Shown here piece after piece: positions 27,801 through 40,082 of a stretch of 64,000 nt of DNA. Where the stretch lies: assembly GCA_029204225.1 (NCBI GenBank), contig CM055111.1, positions 14,877,861 through 14,941,860 on the forward strand. Direction: 5' to 3'. A model generated the notes under the pieces. It had not been told where the DNA came from and did not search any database. It saw only the letters and a program-made list of their open reading frames with translations. This DNA comes from Diphasiastrum complanatum (lineage: Eukaryota; Streptophyta; Lycopodiopsida; Lycopodiales; Lycopodiaceae). The position numbers and the translations under genes were made by a program. Every line of letters begins with the position of its first letter. The first letter of the stretch is position 1.

Positions 27801-30800
27801 TCAAAAGATGTATGAGTCACTCTTTAAGTACTTTCCATGAGGAAAGCTTTAAACTTAAAGAATCAAGTCAATCCTAGAATGTTATTGATAAATATGATAT
27901 ACATTAAGATTCACCCAACTAACTCAAATGTAACATAATCATCAATATGCCTATGATTTTTAAATGGTTGATGCATGCAAATTATCCCAATCAAAGGAAT
28001 ATACAGTGTATTCACTTGGTTATGGAATTGTGCAAAACTATCATGATCCCACAATTATTGACCACATAGCATGTCTCAACAGATCTCATGCAATCTATAC
28101 ATGTAACATACTTAATTGAGAATTCTGCAACTCAGTTAACTCTAAGAGAGTATTGTTTCTCAGAGAGTACTATTTTTTAAAATACCAAGCCAAAATCTCT
28201 ATCAAAGATTATTTCAAAAGAATATATTGCTAACAACGAACTTCTTTTCTTGCATCAGCCTCTCATGGATCCTAGTTCCCCACTAAAATCGGGTCGATTA
28301 ACGCAACCGACAAGAATACTAGACTAGATCCAACAAACCACTTCTTGTAACAGAACTTTGTCATTATGATACAAATGAACCAGATTTGTAATCAATAAGT
28401 TCCTAGGTGTACAAGAATAAGTTAAATTTACACATGGATGTGTAGATCCAACTTGCTCTACTTCCCTTACATCTTCTGACCGGATTGATCCTTACAATTT
28501 TTAGAAGGTTCCACCAGTATCCCTGGCCCCAATAAAAGAAGAGTTCGAAAAAACAAAGGCATAAGTGTAACCTTTTAAAGAAAATAAATGAATTTAAAAA
28601 AGAAAGAAAACACCATAGAAAAATAAGGGCAATAGTCTAAGCTCATAAAACACTGGGAAGCAGAAATTTAGATTTTTGGCAGAATGAATCTTTTATATAG
28701 AAGCCTATGGTTGGATAGGAACAAGCATTTGCAATCTAATGTTATGAGTATTGTTTGAATAATATTTGGTATACTAGTCAATTCCAACCCACTGATAGGG
28801 GGACTTCTATAGGTATCAAAATCAAATTTGCTCCTGATGGGAATTCGTTCTTTAGAGGAAAAGGGAATAATTAATATATAACTCTTGCTAACCATTTTTC
28901 AATCCTACATCTGTCATGACAAAGGGGAAAGGTCAAAACCTGGCATCCTTTTCAGTGACCAAAAAGATTTCAAAAAGAATGGAAGTGACAGAAACTTGGC
29001 ATAATACTTCAGAAACCTAGCATAGTACTTCAGTAACTTGGCATAGTATTGTTTAATGAACTCGAAACTGGAAGGTTTTGCATGAGTCATTAGACAGCTT
29101 GGGAGCTTGTAGTAAATCTCTAATTGAACATGTCATTTGAACAAAATAAAATCCTTTGCAACCAAGTAATATAGTGGCCCATACTTGCAGCGAATCGCGA
29201 TTTGCTGAGTTCGCGATTCGCTGCAAGAATCGTGATTAAAAAAAAAAAGAACCAGATTATATAAAATTTGGGCCGCGGCCTCGTGGGCAGAACCGCGCTA
29301 CTAGAGGAGGAGGCAAATTTTTTTTTGATGAGCTATAGGCGTCGGATCTTCGCGTGTGGATAGTCGACAGGCATCTACTCGGCGATACGGAGGTGGTGTG
29401 CACGGTGCCAAGGGGATTTGAGCTTCGTGGAGAGCGAAACTATCATGCCCATGACTGGTCCCGGGTAACGTGTCCACGCTAGGGACTGGTGGACCAACAA
29501 CCCGTAAGTTAATTGTGACTATAAGGGAATTGGGGCCCTTATGTGTACATGGTCATAATTAATGGTTGTAGGCCTAAACACATGGTGGTGGAGTTGGTAT
29601 GGGTCTATCAGTGAGTCATTAGGGAACTGGATGACGTGGCCCAGATAGGCTGCAGAGGTGTCCAATGAGGTGTCACAGTGCACTACTAGTGGTGCATGGG
29701 CCTTGGAGGGTATAAGTATACCTGTTGGGCTCTCACTAGTGTATGCTTGATTTTGTGATTAGTAGCTACATGCTACTGGAGTGACTCCTCTTCATGACTC
29801 TGATTGATCCGTAGCTTGGGGGCTAGATCCGTACAATCTAGGTTTGGTTGGATTGGTTTATCCACCACCTGTTCCATTGTGTTGTTGCTTTGTATGGTAT
29901 GCTTAGACTAGAATCCTGTTGTGAGGACTTTATAGAAACGACCAGTTCTCGATATTTGGTAAGTGTAGGCTTGATTTTTTGCAAGTGTTGACATTGAGTT
30001 GTAGGCAACCAAATCGAGCATAGTTTGGCGCTAGACCACCTTTCTTCATGCCCACGGTGATTCCTACGGTGTCAATTTCAGCTGTTACGGCATGCCTAGT
30101 GAGATTTGAACACCACATTCCAAATGCTTGTGTATTTTTGCCATTCACAAAATGACTTGTGGGAAACCGATTCAGGTGATGTCTGAGCCTAGAATGCATT
30201 TCCACATGCATTCTAGGCTCAGACATTCTAGGCTCCTGTGACATCCGTTCCGCCCGTATATCACAAATTTCAATTTCCATGCCCTAATTTCATGCTTTTT
30301 AGGGTTTAGGCGTGGAGCATCGTGCAAGTTCCTGCTAGGGGCGTGGTTTAGGCCTAGGCACTGCACTCCTTTACGCCTGCATGGACTCCCATGCTAACGT
30401 CAGTCGCTCGTTATCGCTTATACTGAAATAATTCTATCCCACGTCCTAATCTCATGTGTTTTTTGGCACTTGCTATGATTTGTGAATTGGTATCATTGTG
30501 ATGTATGCTTTGATACTTTGAGCTCTATTTGAGCCCGGTAATGTTGTTCAATGCAGTGTATTTTTTTCTACTGAACATTTGCTTGCTTATTTTTTGTTTG
30601 CAAGTTTGATCTCGTGTTGATACGATGCCAGTGCGGGGCCGAGGCCTTTGAACCGAGGTTGAGCTTACCGACGGGGATGTGGCTACACACCATGGCTCAG
30701 GGACCCACAGATGAAGATGCTTGCATTGCGGTGGTCACTTCACTGGATCACTCACCAAGGTTAGGGCTCACTTGCTGCGGGTCAAAGGGCCAGATGGGCA

Positions 30801-33800
30801 GGCATTGGGCATATCTGTTTGCCCCAGGATTTTTGATGAGGATATGTAGAGGTCGTCTAGTATGTACGGGCCCGATGCTGCACAACAGGGTTCTAGACAG
30901 GGACAGATAGCAGGAGCAACTACAGGCAAGCAGGCAAGGCTCACAGGCAGGCAGGCAGGCAGGGCCTATTCGGGTACAACAAGGCCTAGTACATCACAGG
31001 CAGGGCATGGTACAGGTACAGGTGCAGGGCATAATACATCACGGGTGGGGCACGGTACAGGTGCAGGGCGGTGTACAAGGTGCAGGGCATGGTACAAGTG
31101 TCAGCAACTTGGGTGTTCATGGAGTTTTGCGCACAGATGGCGGCCGTGGATGCTACATGGACACCTCCCAGGCGAGAGGCACTGCAAGGCAAGTTGCTTC
31201 GTCAGGAGGAGGAGGAGACCATCACGCGGGAGCTGAGTTCCATTCGCTCAACTTGGCAGACGTAAAGTATTTTGTCTGTATTATCTCTTTACATGTGTTT
31301 AGGGTTTACTGGTGGCGTAATTTTTGCATGTGGCTAATGGGTGTTTTGTGGCAGGTATGGATGCACGATATTGAGTGATGGATGGACTGACATCCGTCGG
31401 CGATCCGTCATCAATATCTTGGTTTCTTGCCTGCTTGCCACAGTATCCCTACGACTTTTTACTGGATGTATGTGTTGCTGATCACTTCTATGACCATGCG
31501 CCTGGTCACTTTTGTCACTAGGAAGAGGTGTGTGTTGGCCCTATTCCGCACCTTCTCGACCCTAAACCTGAAGAAGCCAGCACCCACACCCTTTACTTCT
31601 TGGTGCTAGAGCGATTGATAGTAGTGAAGGATGCATTGCGGCGGATGGTTTCCAGCGAGGCCTTTGAGGACTTTAGAGACATCACACATGCAACATTTTC
31701 CGGTCCACTGTGTTCGGTGATGAGTTCTGGACAAGTGCTGAGGAGATTCATGGGGCCCTTCTACCCATTTTCAGAGTGCTGCGCCTGGTAGACCGTGAGG
31801 GGTGCACTCTTGGTCTCATTTACGAGTTCATGGACCGCATCGGCGAGGCGATTCTAACATCACCCTTGGACGAGCACAGGTATGACTCTTCAATGTCTAG
31901 TTTGTTGTTTCTCACTCAAGTTTGATGCGTTTCTTTTATGCTACAGTGCACTGATTATTGTAATTTGTCTGTTGTAGGAGGGATGAGATCTCAAAGATAT
32001 GGGAGGCCAAATGGGTTGGTTTCTTAGTCAAAGTATTGGGCTTGACAGGGATGTATATTTCACGGTCTACTACTTTCCACTGGAATCTTCGACTTTTGCA
32101 TATATATGGATTTCCCATATGTTGATCTCTCTTCAAATATCCTCCTTTACTCTAAGAGTGGTCACATACTTCTTGTTGGGGATTTTAATGCCAGGACATC
32201 TTCTAGGCAAACAAAGTTTCATGTAGTCAATGATGTCCCATTGAGGATACATGCCTTGGATAGTATGGATATGGGAATTGACAGGATACCTTTTGTTATG
32301 TACGTATATTCCTGCCTCAGTGTGAACATGTTAGACTTGTAAGTTGTAAATTGTCAATATTAAAATGGCTCACATCGGCCTGTGTTGTTTTTAAAAATGT
32401 AAATAGCAGGTTTTTGCTAACTTGTTGTCCTGCTTATATTTGGTATAGCGTACTAGGTCTTAATTTAGAGGCTGTTGGACTGACCTCCTAAAAAGTAGGA
32501 GAGTTGACTGTCAACGAGACACGTGTCATATGCTCATTGGGATACTTGGTCCAGTGCATGAGTGACACGGGTCGGACAGTCCTACTCGCTTGCCAATGTG
32601 TCAGGGTACTGCCAAGTGGCAAGTGTCAATTGTGCATGAGGCTTGCCATGTTTCAACACTAGGAAAGGGTCAGGGTTAAGTGCGTGCTTGAGGATTATGT
32701 ATAAGTGAGCCTAGAGAGAGGCATTCCGCATGATAATCTATGCAGCAGGTGATTGGGAGGAGACTTAGCAACAGTGCTCTTATGTGTTTATGTAAAGATC
32801 AATAAAGTGAAAATTTGGTGCCTACTTTGGTGTGCTTTGAGTTGAATTCAGATAGCTTTGTGATATTTGGTATCAGAGCAGTCCCCTTCCAAGATTGTGT
32901 GGGGTTTGGCATCACTTTCGTATTCAATTAGGGTTTATTGGATGCTAGGTGGGCCAGTGCGCTTCTACAAGAGTGTTTCTAAGCATTTTGAGAGCCCTGA
33001 AGCTTACAAATTGCAGCCCTATGGTGGTGGATTGCTAGTCCTTGGGAAGCCTTTGAGCATCTAGTGTTGTCTAGCCCATTTTTTCTCTTTGCTTTTGTAA
33101 AAATTCATGAAGTTGATGAATGATGTACTCAGACCGTATATGGGTAAAGTTTGTTGTAAACTTTATTCATGATATTTTGACTTATAATGTAGGTGAGGCC
33201 AAGCATGTGACTCACCTTAGGACTGTGATGTCTACCTTGAGGGAAAACAGATTGTTTGCGTTGGGAGGAGACTTAGCAGCTTTGCTTGTGTTTATGTTGA
33301 TAGCTTGCCATGTACTTTGAAGAGAAATCAATAAAGTGGATATTTGGTGCCTACTTTGGGTGCTTTGAGTGAATTCAGATAGCTTCGTGATACCTTCTCA
33401 TGCTAATGGCCCAATCTCTACATATGGTGAGCATTTTCTTCTACTAGGGGAGGCTCATGAGCTTGCCATTTTTTATGGCTCGTCTTGTTGGCCGAGTTGT
33501 AGCGACTATACTTGCCACCCCCATGGTGGTGGCCGTTGTGGACTATTTCATAGGGTCACCATCTCTCATACCCTTTTTATCTATTTTCATTGTTTCTGCC
33601 ATCACATTTTTCGATCATTGTTAAAGAATTGAAAATAGAGATAGAAAGGATCGTTAAATCGAGGTTTACCAACCTAGGAATCCTCGATGGCCTTCTACAA
33701 CTCAAAATAGATCAAAATCAGCAACATGCAATCAACATGCAAGCAACTGTAAAAACATGCAAGCAATCTGAAGAATTCTAGAGGCATGCATGTAAGATGC

Positions 33801-34719
33801 ATGGACTAGTACTTGCACATGCAAACAGAAATTGCTAGCAAATTGTAATTTTGTCGACATGCAATCCCCGCAGCATTATACGCAGCAGAGGCATGGTGTT
33901 CAAGCCTCACCCCATCTCATTGGGCCAATATCTCACGCTTACAAATTCTTATGCTATCACATATGATAATGGCTAAGCCCTTTGTCCCACATCAAATCAT
34001 TCTGGCAGAGTTTGCAATCCCACCTCTACGACTTGATGTCATCTTTCATCTTATCACAAATCTACATACACAGTACTATGAGGAGCCATTAGACTTCCAT
34101 TCATAGTTAGATACTCTTATATTAGATTTATTTTGTCATTAGTAATTACACTATATATGCTTTTCTTTATTGTTTTGGAGATGCTTCATATGCTCCCATC
34201 TATACCACACACTTGAGATGTACTCTTTCGTCTTATATGCCTTTTGGCATTTTACCTCACAACCATTGATTACTTCCTTCTTTACTAGGCGGAGATCGCG
34301 TGATTTAGTGCATGAGGATGAGGATTATGACGATGATGTGGATGATAGCCGATTACACTTCCCACCATCACGTTACTACCAAGATCACCAGACATCCTAC
34401 ACAGAGACGTACTACTGCACATGCTCATGCTCATAGACGACACCAGCAGGCGCTAGTGCTTTCTCATGTTGCGGCTCACATTACATCTTTCTACGGCATC
34501 AACACAACAGCTGCAGCATCATCACAGTCTTGACAACTTGACATGGATACATAGGATTATTATTATGCACACACTCTCGCATATGTGTCTATTTTAGTTT
34601 GTCCTAGATGTTTTTCTCTATTACAGTTTTGGAAATGTTTTATACGCTCCCATGGGTACCACATACTTGACATGTACGTCATTAGTCTTATATGCCTTTT
34701 GGCATGGGAAAGACATTAA

Positions 34720-34805
<86 letters not shown>

Positions 34806-37800
34806 CCTCCATGCTTCCATCTCCATCACCATCACCATCTCCATCTCCACACTTCCATCTCCACGCAGCCATCATCTCCTCACTGCTTCCATCTCCATGC
34901 AACTCTCACTTCTTTCTAGATTTCTTTGTGGCTAGATCTATCTTTTTTGTGCATGACACTTTCTTGCATCACTTTTAGCTACTCTAAGCTTGTTTCTCAA
35001 GATTTCATTGCTGCTATCCTTTTGCAATAGATCCTCAACAGTTTGAGTTTTGAAAATTTGATTTTTCTCGATCTCAAAATTTTTGCAGTCTGTAAAATCC
35101 GTACAATCAGTACGGATACGTACCACCGTACTGCAAGTACAGTCTAACGGCTATGTAATGCTCTGTCTCACCTTCGATTTGAATCAATTTTCGGGTCAAT
35201 CGGACTTTGTATGCCAAAGTTACGCTCATTTCCGTAAAACTGCTTGATTAGGGTTTTGCTTCCTCTCTCATCTCTCTCCTGCAAATCATCCTACGGCTTC
35301 GTTTCGTCTTCCTCCAGGCTTTGTCTTGCGCACAAAGTGTGCTAAGAAGTTTATGTCTACAGGCTCTTGCAAACGTCTTCGTACTTTGGAAACTGCATCC
35401 ACCATGCCTACCGATTCTGTCAGCGCTCCACCGCCACAGGTCGTTGCTCCGTCCTCAGCAACTGCTATGGGAGACACATGCCACACCTATACGTGGCACA
35501 CCACTCCTGAGAACATCTCGTCGCTAAATGAGTACATGTCTAAGCGATTTGCCGCTTTTCTTTCACAACTCAATGAACTTCGTGAGGATTTGCTTACTAA
35601 GATTGCCACGATTGACGCTCAACAGACTAAAATTGCTTCTCTTCGTGTTGCACTTAGTGCTTTGCAAAGGGACATCATCCCTAATATCTCCCGTGTTGTT
35701 GAGGATACTAAGGCATCCATGAGTAAGCTTCCCCTACTTGAGCGCCAAATACATGACACTGTTGAGTGCACTGCCAGGATTCCCGTTCTTGAACAGTGGC
35801 TTCATGAGAGAGTGAAACATGTACAGAAGGTACCTACTCTTGAGCAAGAAGTATGTGAGACCAAATCATGGGCTTCTATCCTGAGATCATCTACCACCTC
35901 TTCGTCTTCGGTAGCACCCTCCTTAGACACCACGGTACAAAGCGTCTTGGCAGAACAACAACGTCGGGATGACAAAAAGCTCAACTTAAGATTCCGGGGT
36001 CTTCCTACTGAGGGCACAGCACTAGACCAGGTTACCTCTTTGTTTACTTCACGCATGGGGCTCTCAGTTCCAAGTATCCAGTATGCTTGGCACCTCCAGC
36101 ATGATCCGAAGGTATTATTTGTCAAATTCGAAACTATGGACGACCGACAGACAGTTCTTCGTGCGCGTTGTACTCTCCGAGGCATCGATGATGACCTTAC
36201 TCACTGCCAATGGTTACAGCATAAAACTATTATTCAGGAGGCAAGGACAAAACAACAGCGGGTGGTATTTACAAATGGCAACCCTCGCTTTTTCTCCAAG
36301 CATCAATAGGAAGTTAGGGTACTCGGGCATGGGAGCGGCCCAATAGCCCCGGCTAGCATCACATTCAGTTTTTGGGATTGCGGCGGCCTCTCCACCTCTT
36401 CTACAGCGGCTGATCTTGACACCTATCTGTGTTCGGCTGATTTTCTACTTTTTGCAGAGACGTATGAGTTTTACACACCCTCTTCCGCACATTTCTGGTT
36501 TTCAGTGGATTTATGCTCCACGACCTATGCTACAGGGCAGGATACTTCGGGCCTCTGGTGGAGTTGCATGTTTGTACATGTCGGTGTACACTCCTTCTAT
36601 TCGGTTGGTGTCTCAAGATACTTATGGTCGTTACTTGTGGCTCCAGATTACTGCATCCTTCTTGGGGCTGGACCAGGACTTGTTTGTTGCAGTGTGCTAT
36701 TTTGCTCTCCACACTTCAGTGTTTATGGATTTGGGAGGTGATGCCAGCAGAGTTCTATGCTGACACACTCTCTTCATCCGTTGGATACCTCTTATGCTCG
36801 TACTTCTCAGGACTCATCAGCGACGGTTACGCTTTTTGGGGAACAGCTTATGAGGTTGGCTCAAGCACACGGTCTCATTATCCTTAACAGTCTTCTTCAA
36901 TGGCCATCCTCCTTTGCATATACTTGCCACCCATTTGGTAGCGGTCACAGCTAGTGGACTATTTCATTGCATCTCTTGCTCTATTGCCCCGTCTGGCATC
37001 CGTCACCATCTCTACCCCGGTCCAACTGATCACTCTCTTCTCTACCTCTCCTTCTCCCCAGCGACAAGTCCACCTTCCCTCCTTGTTTTGATCAAACAAG
37101 CATCTCCATCAAACTCCACCCTGAGGCAGGCCTTTACTTAGCATTTGGCTCACACTAACCAACTTCTTGGTAATAGATGGAATAAACAAGACATCCTCCA
37201 AATGAACATTCCTATTTGTAGAGAGAGAAATAGGAATTGTGCCAATCCCTTTGATTGCACACTCACCATCATTGGTCATGTAGATCACCCTCTTGTCATC
37301 TCCATATGCCAACAAAGAAGTGAAGTACTCTTTGTGAAAGGTCATGTGTGAACTTGCTCCACTATCAATCCACCAAGGATCTAGATCTTCATCATTAGCA
37401 AGCATACATGAAGACATCACAAAAGCATCATCATTTGCATCTTGAACATCCAAACCATCCTCATCAAGAGTAAGATTACCTTGCTTGTCTCCTTGATCTC
37501 TCTTCTTCTTGTAGCACTCACTTGCAAAGTGTCCTTTGATGCCACAATAGAAGCACTTGAGCTTTGATCTATCTTTCCTTTTTCCATTTGAAGAAGCCTC
37601 CCCTTGATCTTGCCCTTTAGACCACATACTTTTACTTTTGCCCTTGAATTTGCCCCTGATGAACATAGCCTCCTCTCCAACTTCTTCTTGTCGCACTCAC
37701 TTGAAAAGTGTCCTTTGATGCCACCATAGAAGCACTTGAGCTTTGATCTATCCTTCTTTTTGCCACTTGAAGAAGCATCCACTTGATCTTGCCCTTTAGA

Positions 37801-40013
37801 CCACTTACTTTCGGTTTTGCCCTTGAATTTGCCCTTTGTGAACATAGCATCCTCTTGAAGTGTTGATGTAGATCCACCTCTTGCTTGAAGCCTATATTCC
37901 TCATTGATCAAGATCTCTTGAAGATCCGTCAAACTTGGCAAATTCTTTTGAATAGCAATACTTTGAACAATGTCAGCATGAGCATCCAACAAGCCATTAA
38001 GAATTACTTGGATAACCTCTCCTTCCTTAATGCTTTCATCAATGCAAGGCAACTCATCATTCAATGCTTTCATTCTCAAAAAAAAAGTACTTGGACTTTC
38101 TTGATTTGCCTTCTTAGAGTCAACACTCTAGAAGTAGACTTGGATTCATAAAGCTTTTTCAATGGATTCCAAGCTTCAAAGATGATGTGCACTTACCAAC
38201 TTCCTTGAGAAGTTCATTGGTAACATTCATCTTTATCATGTGTAGAGCCTTCTTGGCCCTCTTGTCATACCTCATTTGATCTTGTTGTGTTGCTGGTCTC
38301 TCCTCCAAACCTACAACAATACCCAAAACATCATTCATTTCAAGAAGTGACTCCATCCTCACTTTCCACAATGAATACTTACTTGAGGTAAGTCTATCAT
38401 TGGCTTCCAACATGACTCCAATTAAGGCTGCCAAAAAGAAAAATAAGTCTAAGGAAATGCTTTTATTGTGGAATCAAAGGGCATTTTGCAAATGAATGTT
38501 TGAAGAAGCAAAGAGATGAAGGTAGTAAGCAAATCAACTTTACTACTAATGATGAGGATCTAGGTGGTAGTGATTCTCTTTTGATGTGTTCTTCAAGTCC
38601 AATGTCAAATGAAGGTGACAAAGATTCATGGTGGATTGATAGTGGAGCTAGTTCACACATGACTAGTCACAAGGAGTTCTTTACTTCTTTAGTCACTTAT
38701 GATGGAGCCAAGAAAGCAATTCACATGGCCAATGGTGGTGAGTGTGTGATTGGAGGTATTGGTTCAATTCCTATTTGTCTTTCTACTTATAGGAAAGCAA
38801 GACTTGATGGTGTTCTTTACATTCCTTCACTTTCAAAGCATTTGCTAAGTGTTGGTCAAATGCTAGAGAAAAGATACATGGTAAAGTTTGGTGGTGATGC
38901 TTGTTTCATTACAAAGGAAGAAATCTTGATTGCTAGGGGCAATAGACAAGGTAGACTTTTCAAGCCTGATGCTTTTGTTATGGCTAACAAAAAGGATGGA
39001 ATGGAAAAGGAGATTGGTCTCAACTTTCTAAAGTTACCTTTTAGCATCAATAAGATTGGTGGATCTTATGCAAAGTCTAAAAAGCTTCCTTATGCTAGAT
39101 AAAGGTCAAGATCCAAGCAATCACCAAGATAGTGCACCAATGGATAGTAGAACCCATGAGAACCATGTATAAGCATGAAATGAGATAGAGAAGAGAGAAG
39201 ATGGCTCTCTCCACGAGTTACATCCTTTTATAGCAGGTCCAAACCCTATTTGGCCACTTGGCTTTCCCACCAAAATGCTAACCCTACTAATTTTGGGTCT
39301 AAATTCAAACCCAACTATTCAAACTCGCATTCTAACTTTCCCACACTTTCAAAAAGTGTTTATTCAAATGAAATTTAGACTAACGAACTTTGAAAAGTCA
39401 ATCTCTAAGTCTATTACAAGTTTTGGCCTCAATATGCCAAATATGGAAATATAGCAAATATGATGAAACTAGTTGAATCTTTCACAGCCCGCATACACTT
39501 TGTCTCCTATCCTGATGCTCGTTGCTTGGGACTTCTTATTCGTGAGATGCTTACTCTCCGTCAGCCTCATCTGCCTGTACCATATCACCTGGGGTTAGAC
39601 TCCCAGCAGCTGCTTCTCACTGGCTTCTTTCGGACTCGAGTACATGCTGATGACTCTGATGATGAGATTCCTATCCCCATGCCACCGCGGAAAAAGCCCA
39701 GATGTAATTGCCACTTGCATTCAGGGCCCACTGTAGACTCCACTCAGCGGACACTTCACACTTACTTTCGCAAATATGTACTTATTCTCCACCTGGCCCG
39801 GGTTGTGGGCATTGGTACTTTTTCTGTAGTTCTTTTGTTATACCTGGCCCGGGTTGTGGGCTTATTTCACTTCTCCTTTGTTCTACTTTCATTCGTAGCT
39901 AGTTCATAGCATTTTACGGCCACGTCCTCCTATGGATGATGCTCCCACTATTGCTTGTACATATTTTCTTTTTGGTCTTATGCACCCACGAGTGCCCAAA
40001 AGACGTTAATAAA

Positions 40014-40082
<69 letters not shown>

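Larger units (their letters stand above)
34803..37140 (+). mobile_element. LINE copy with intact 5' part: 5' UTR, ORF1 and start of ORF2
   Basis: The sequence after the CT tract (ACTTCCATCTCCACGCAGCC-type repeats, then 34900-35352) is the likely 5' UTR. ORF1 is at 35353-36309. The endonuclease start of ORF2 follows after a gap of about 70 bp and is broken. The copy ends near 37140, where copia sequence in the opposite orientation begins, so the reverse transcriptase is missing. Confidence 0.78.
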
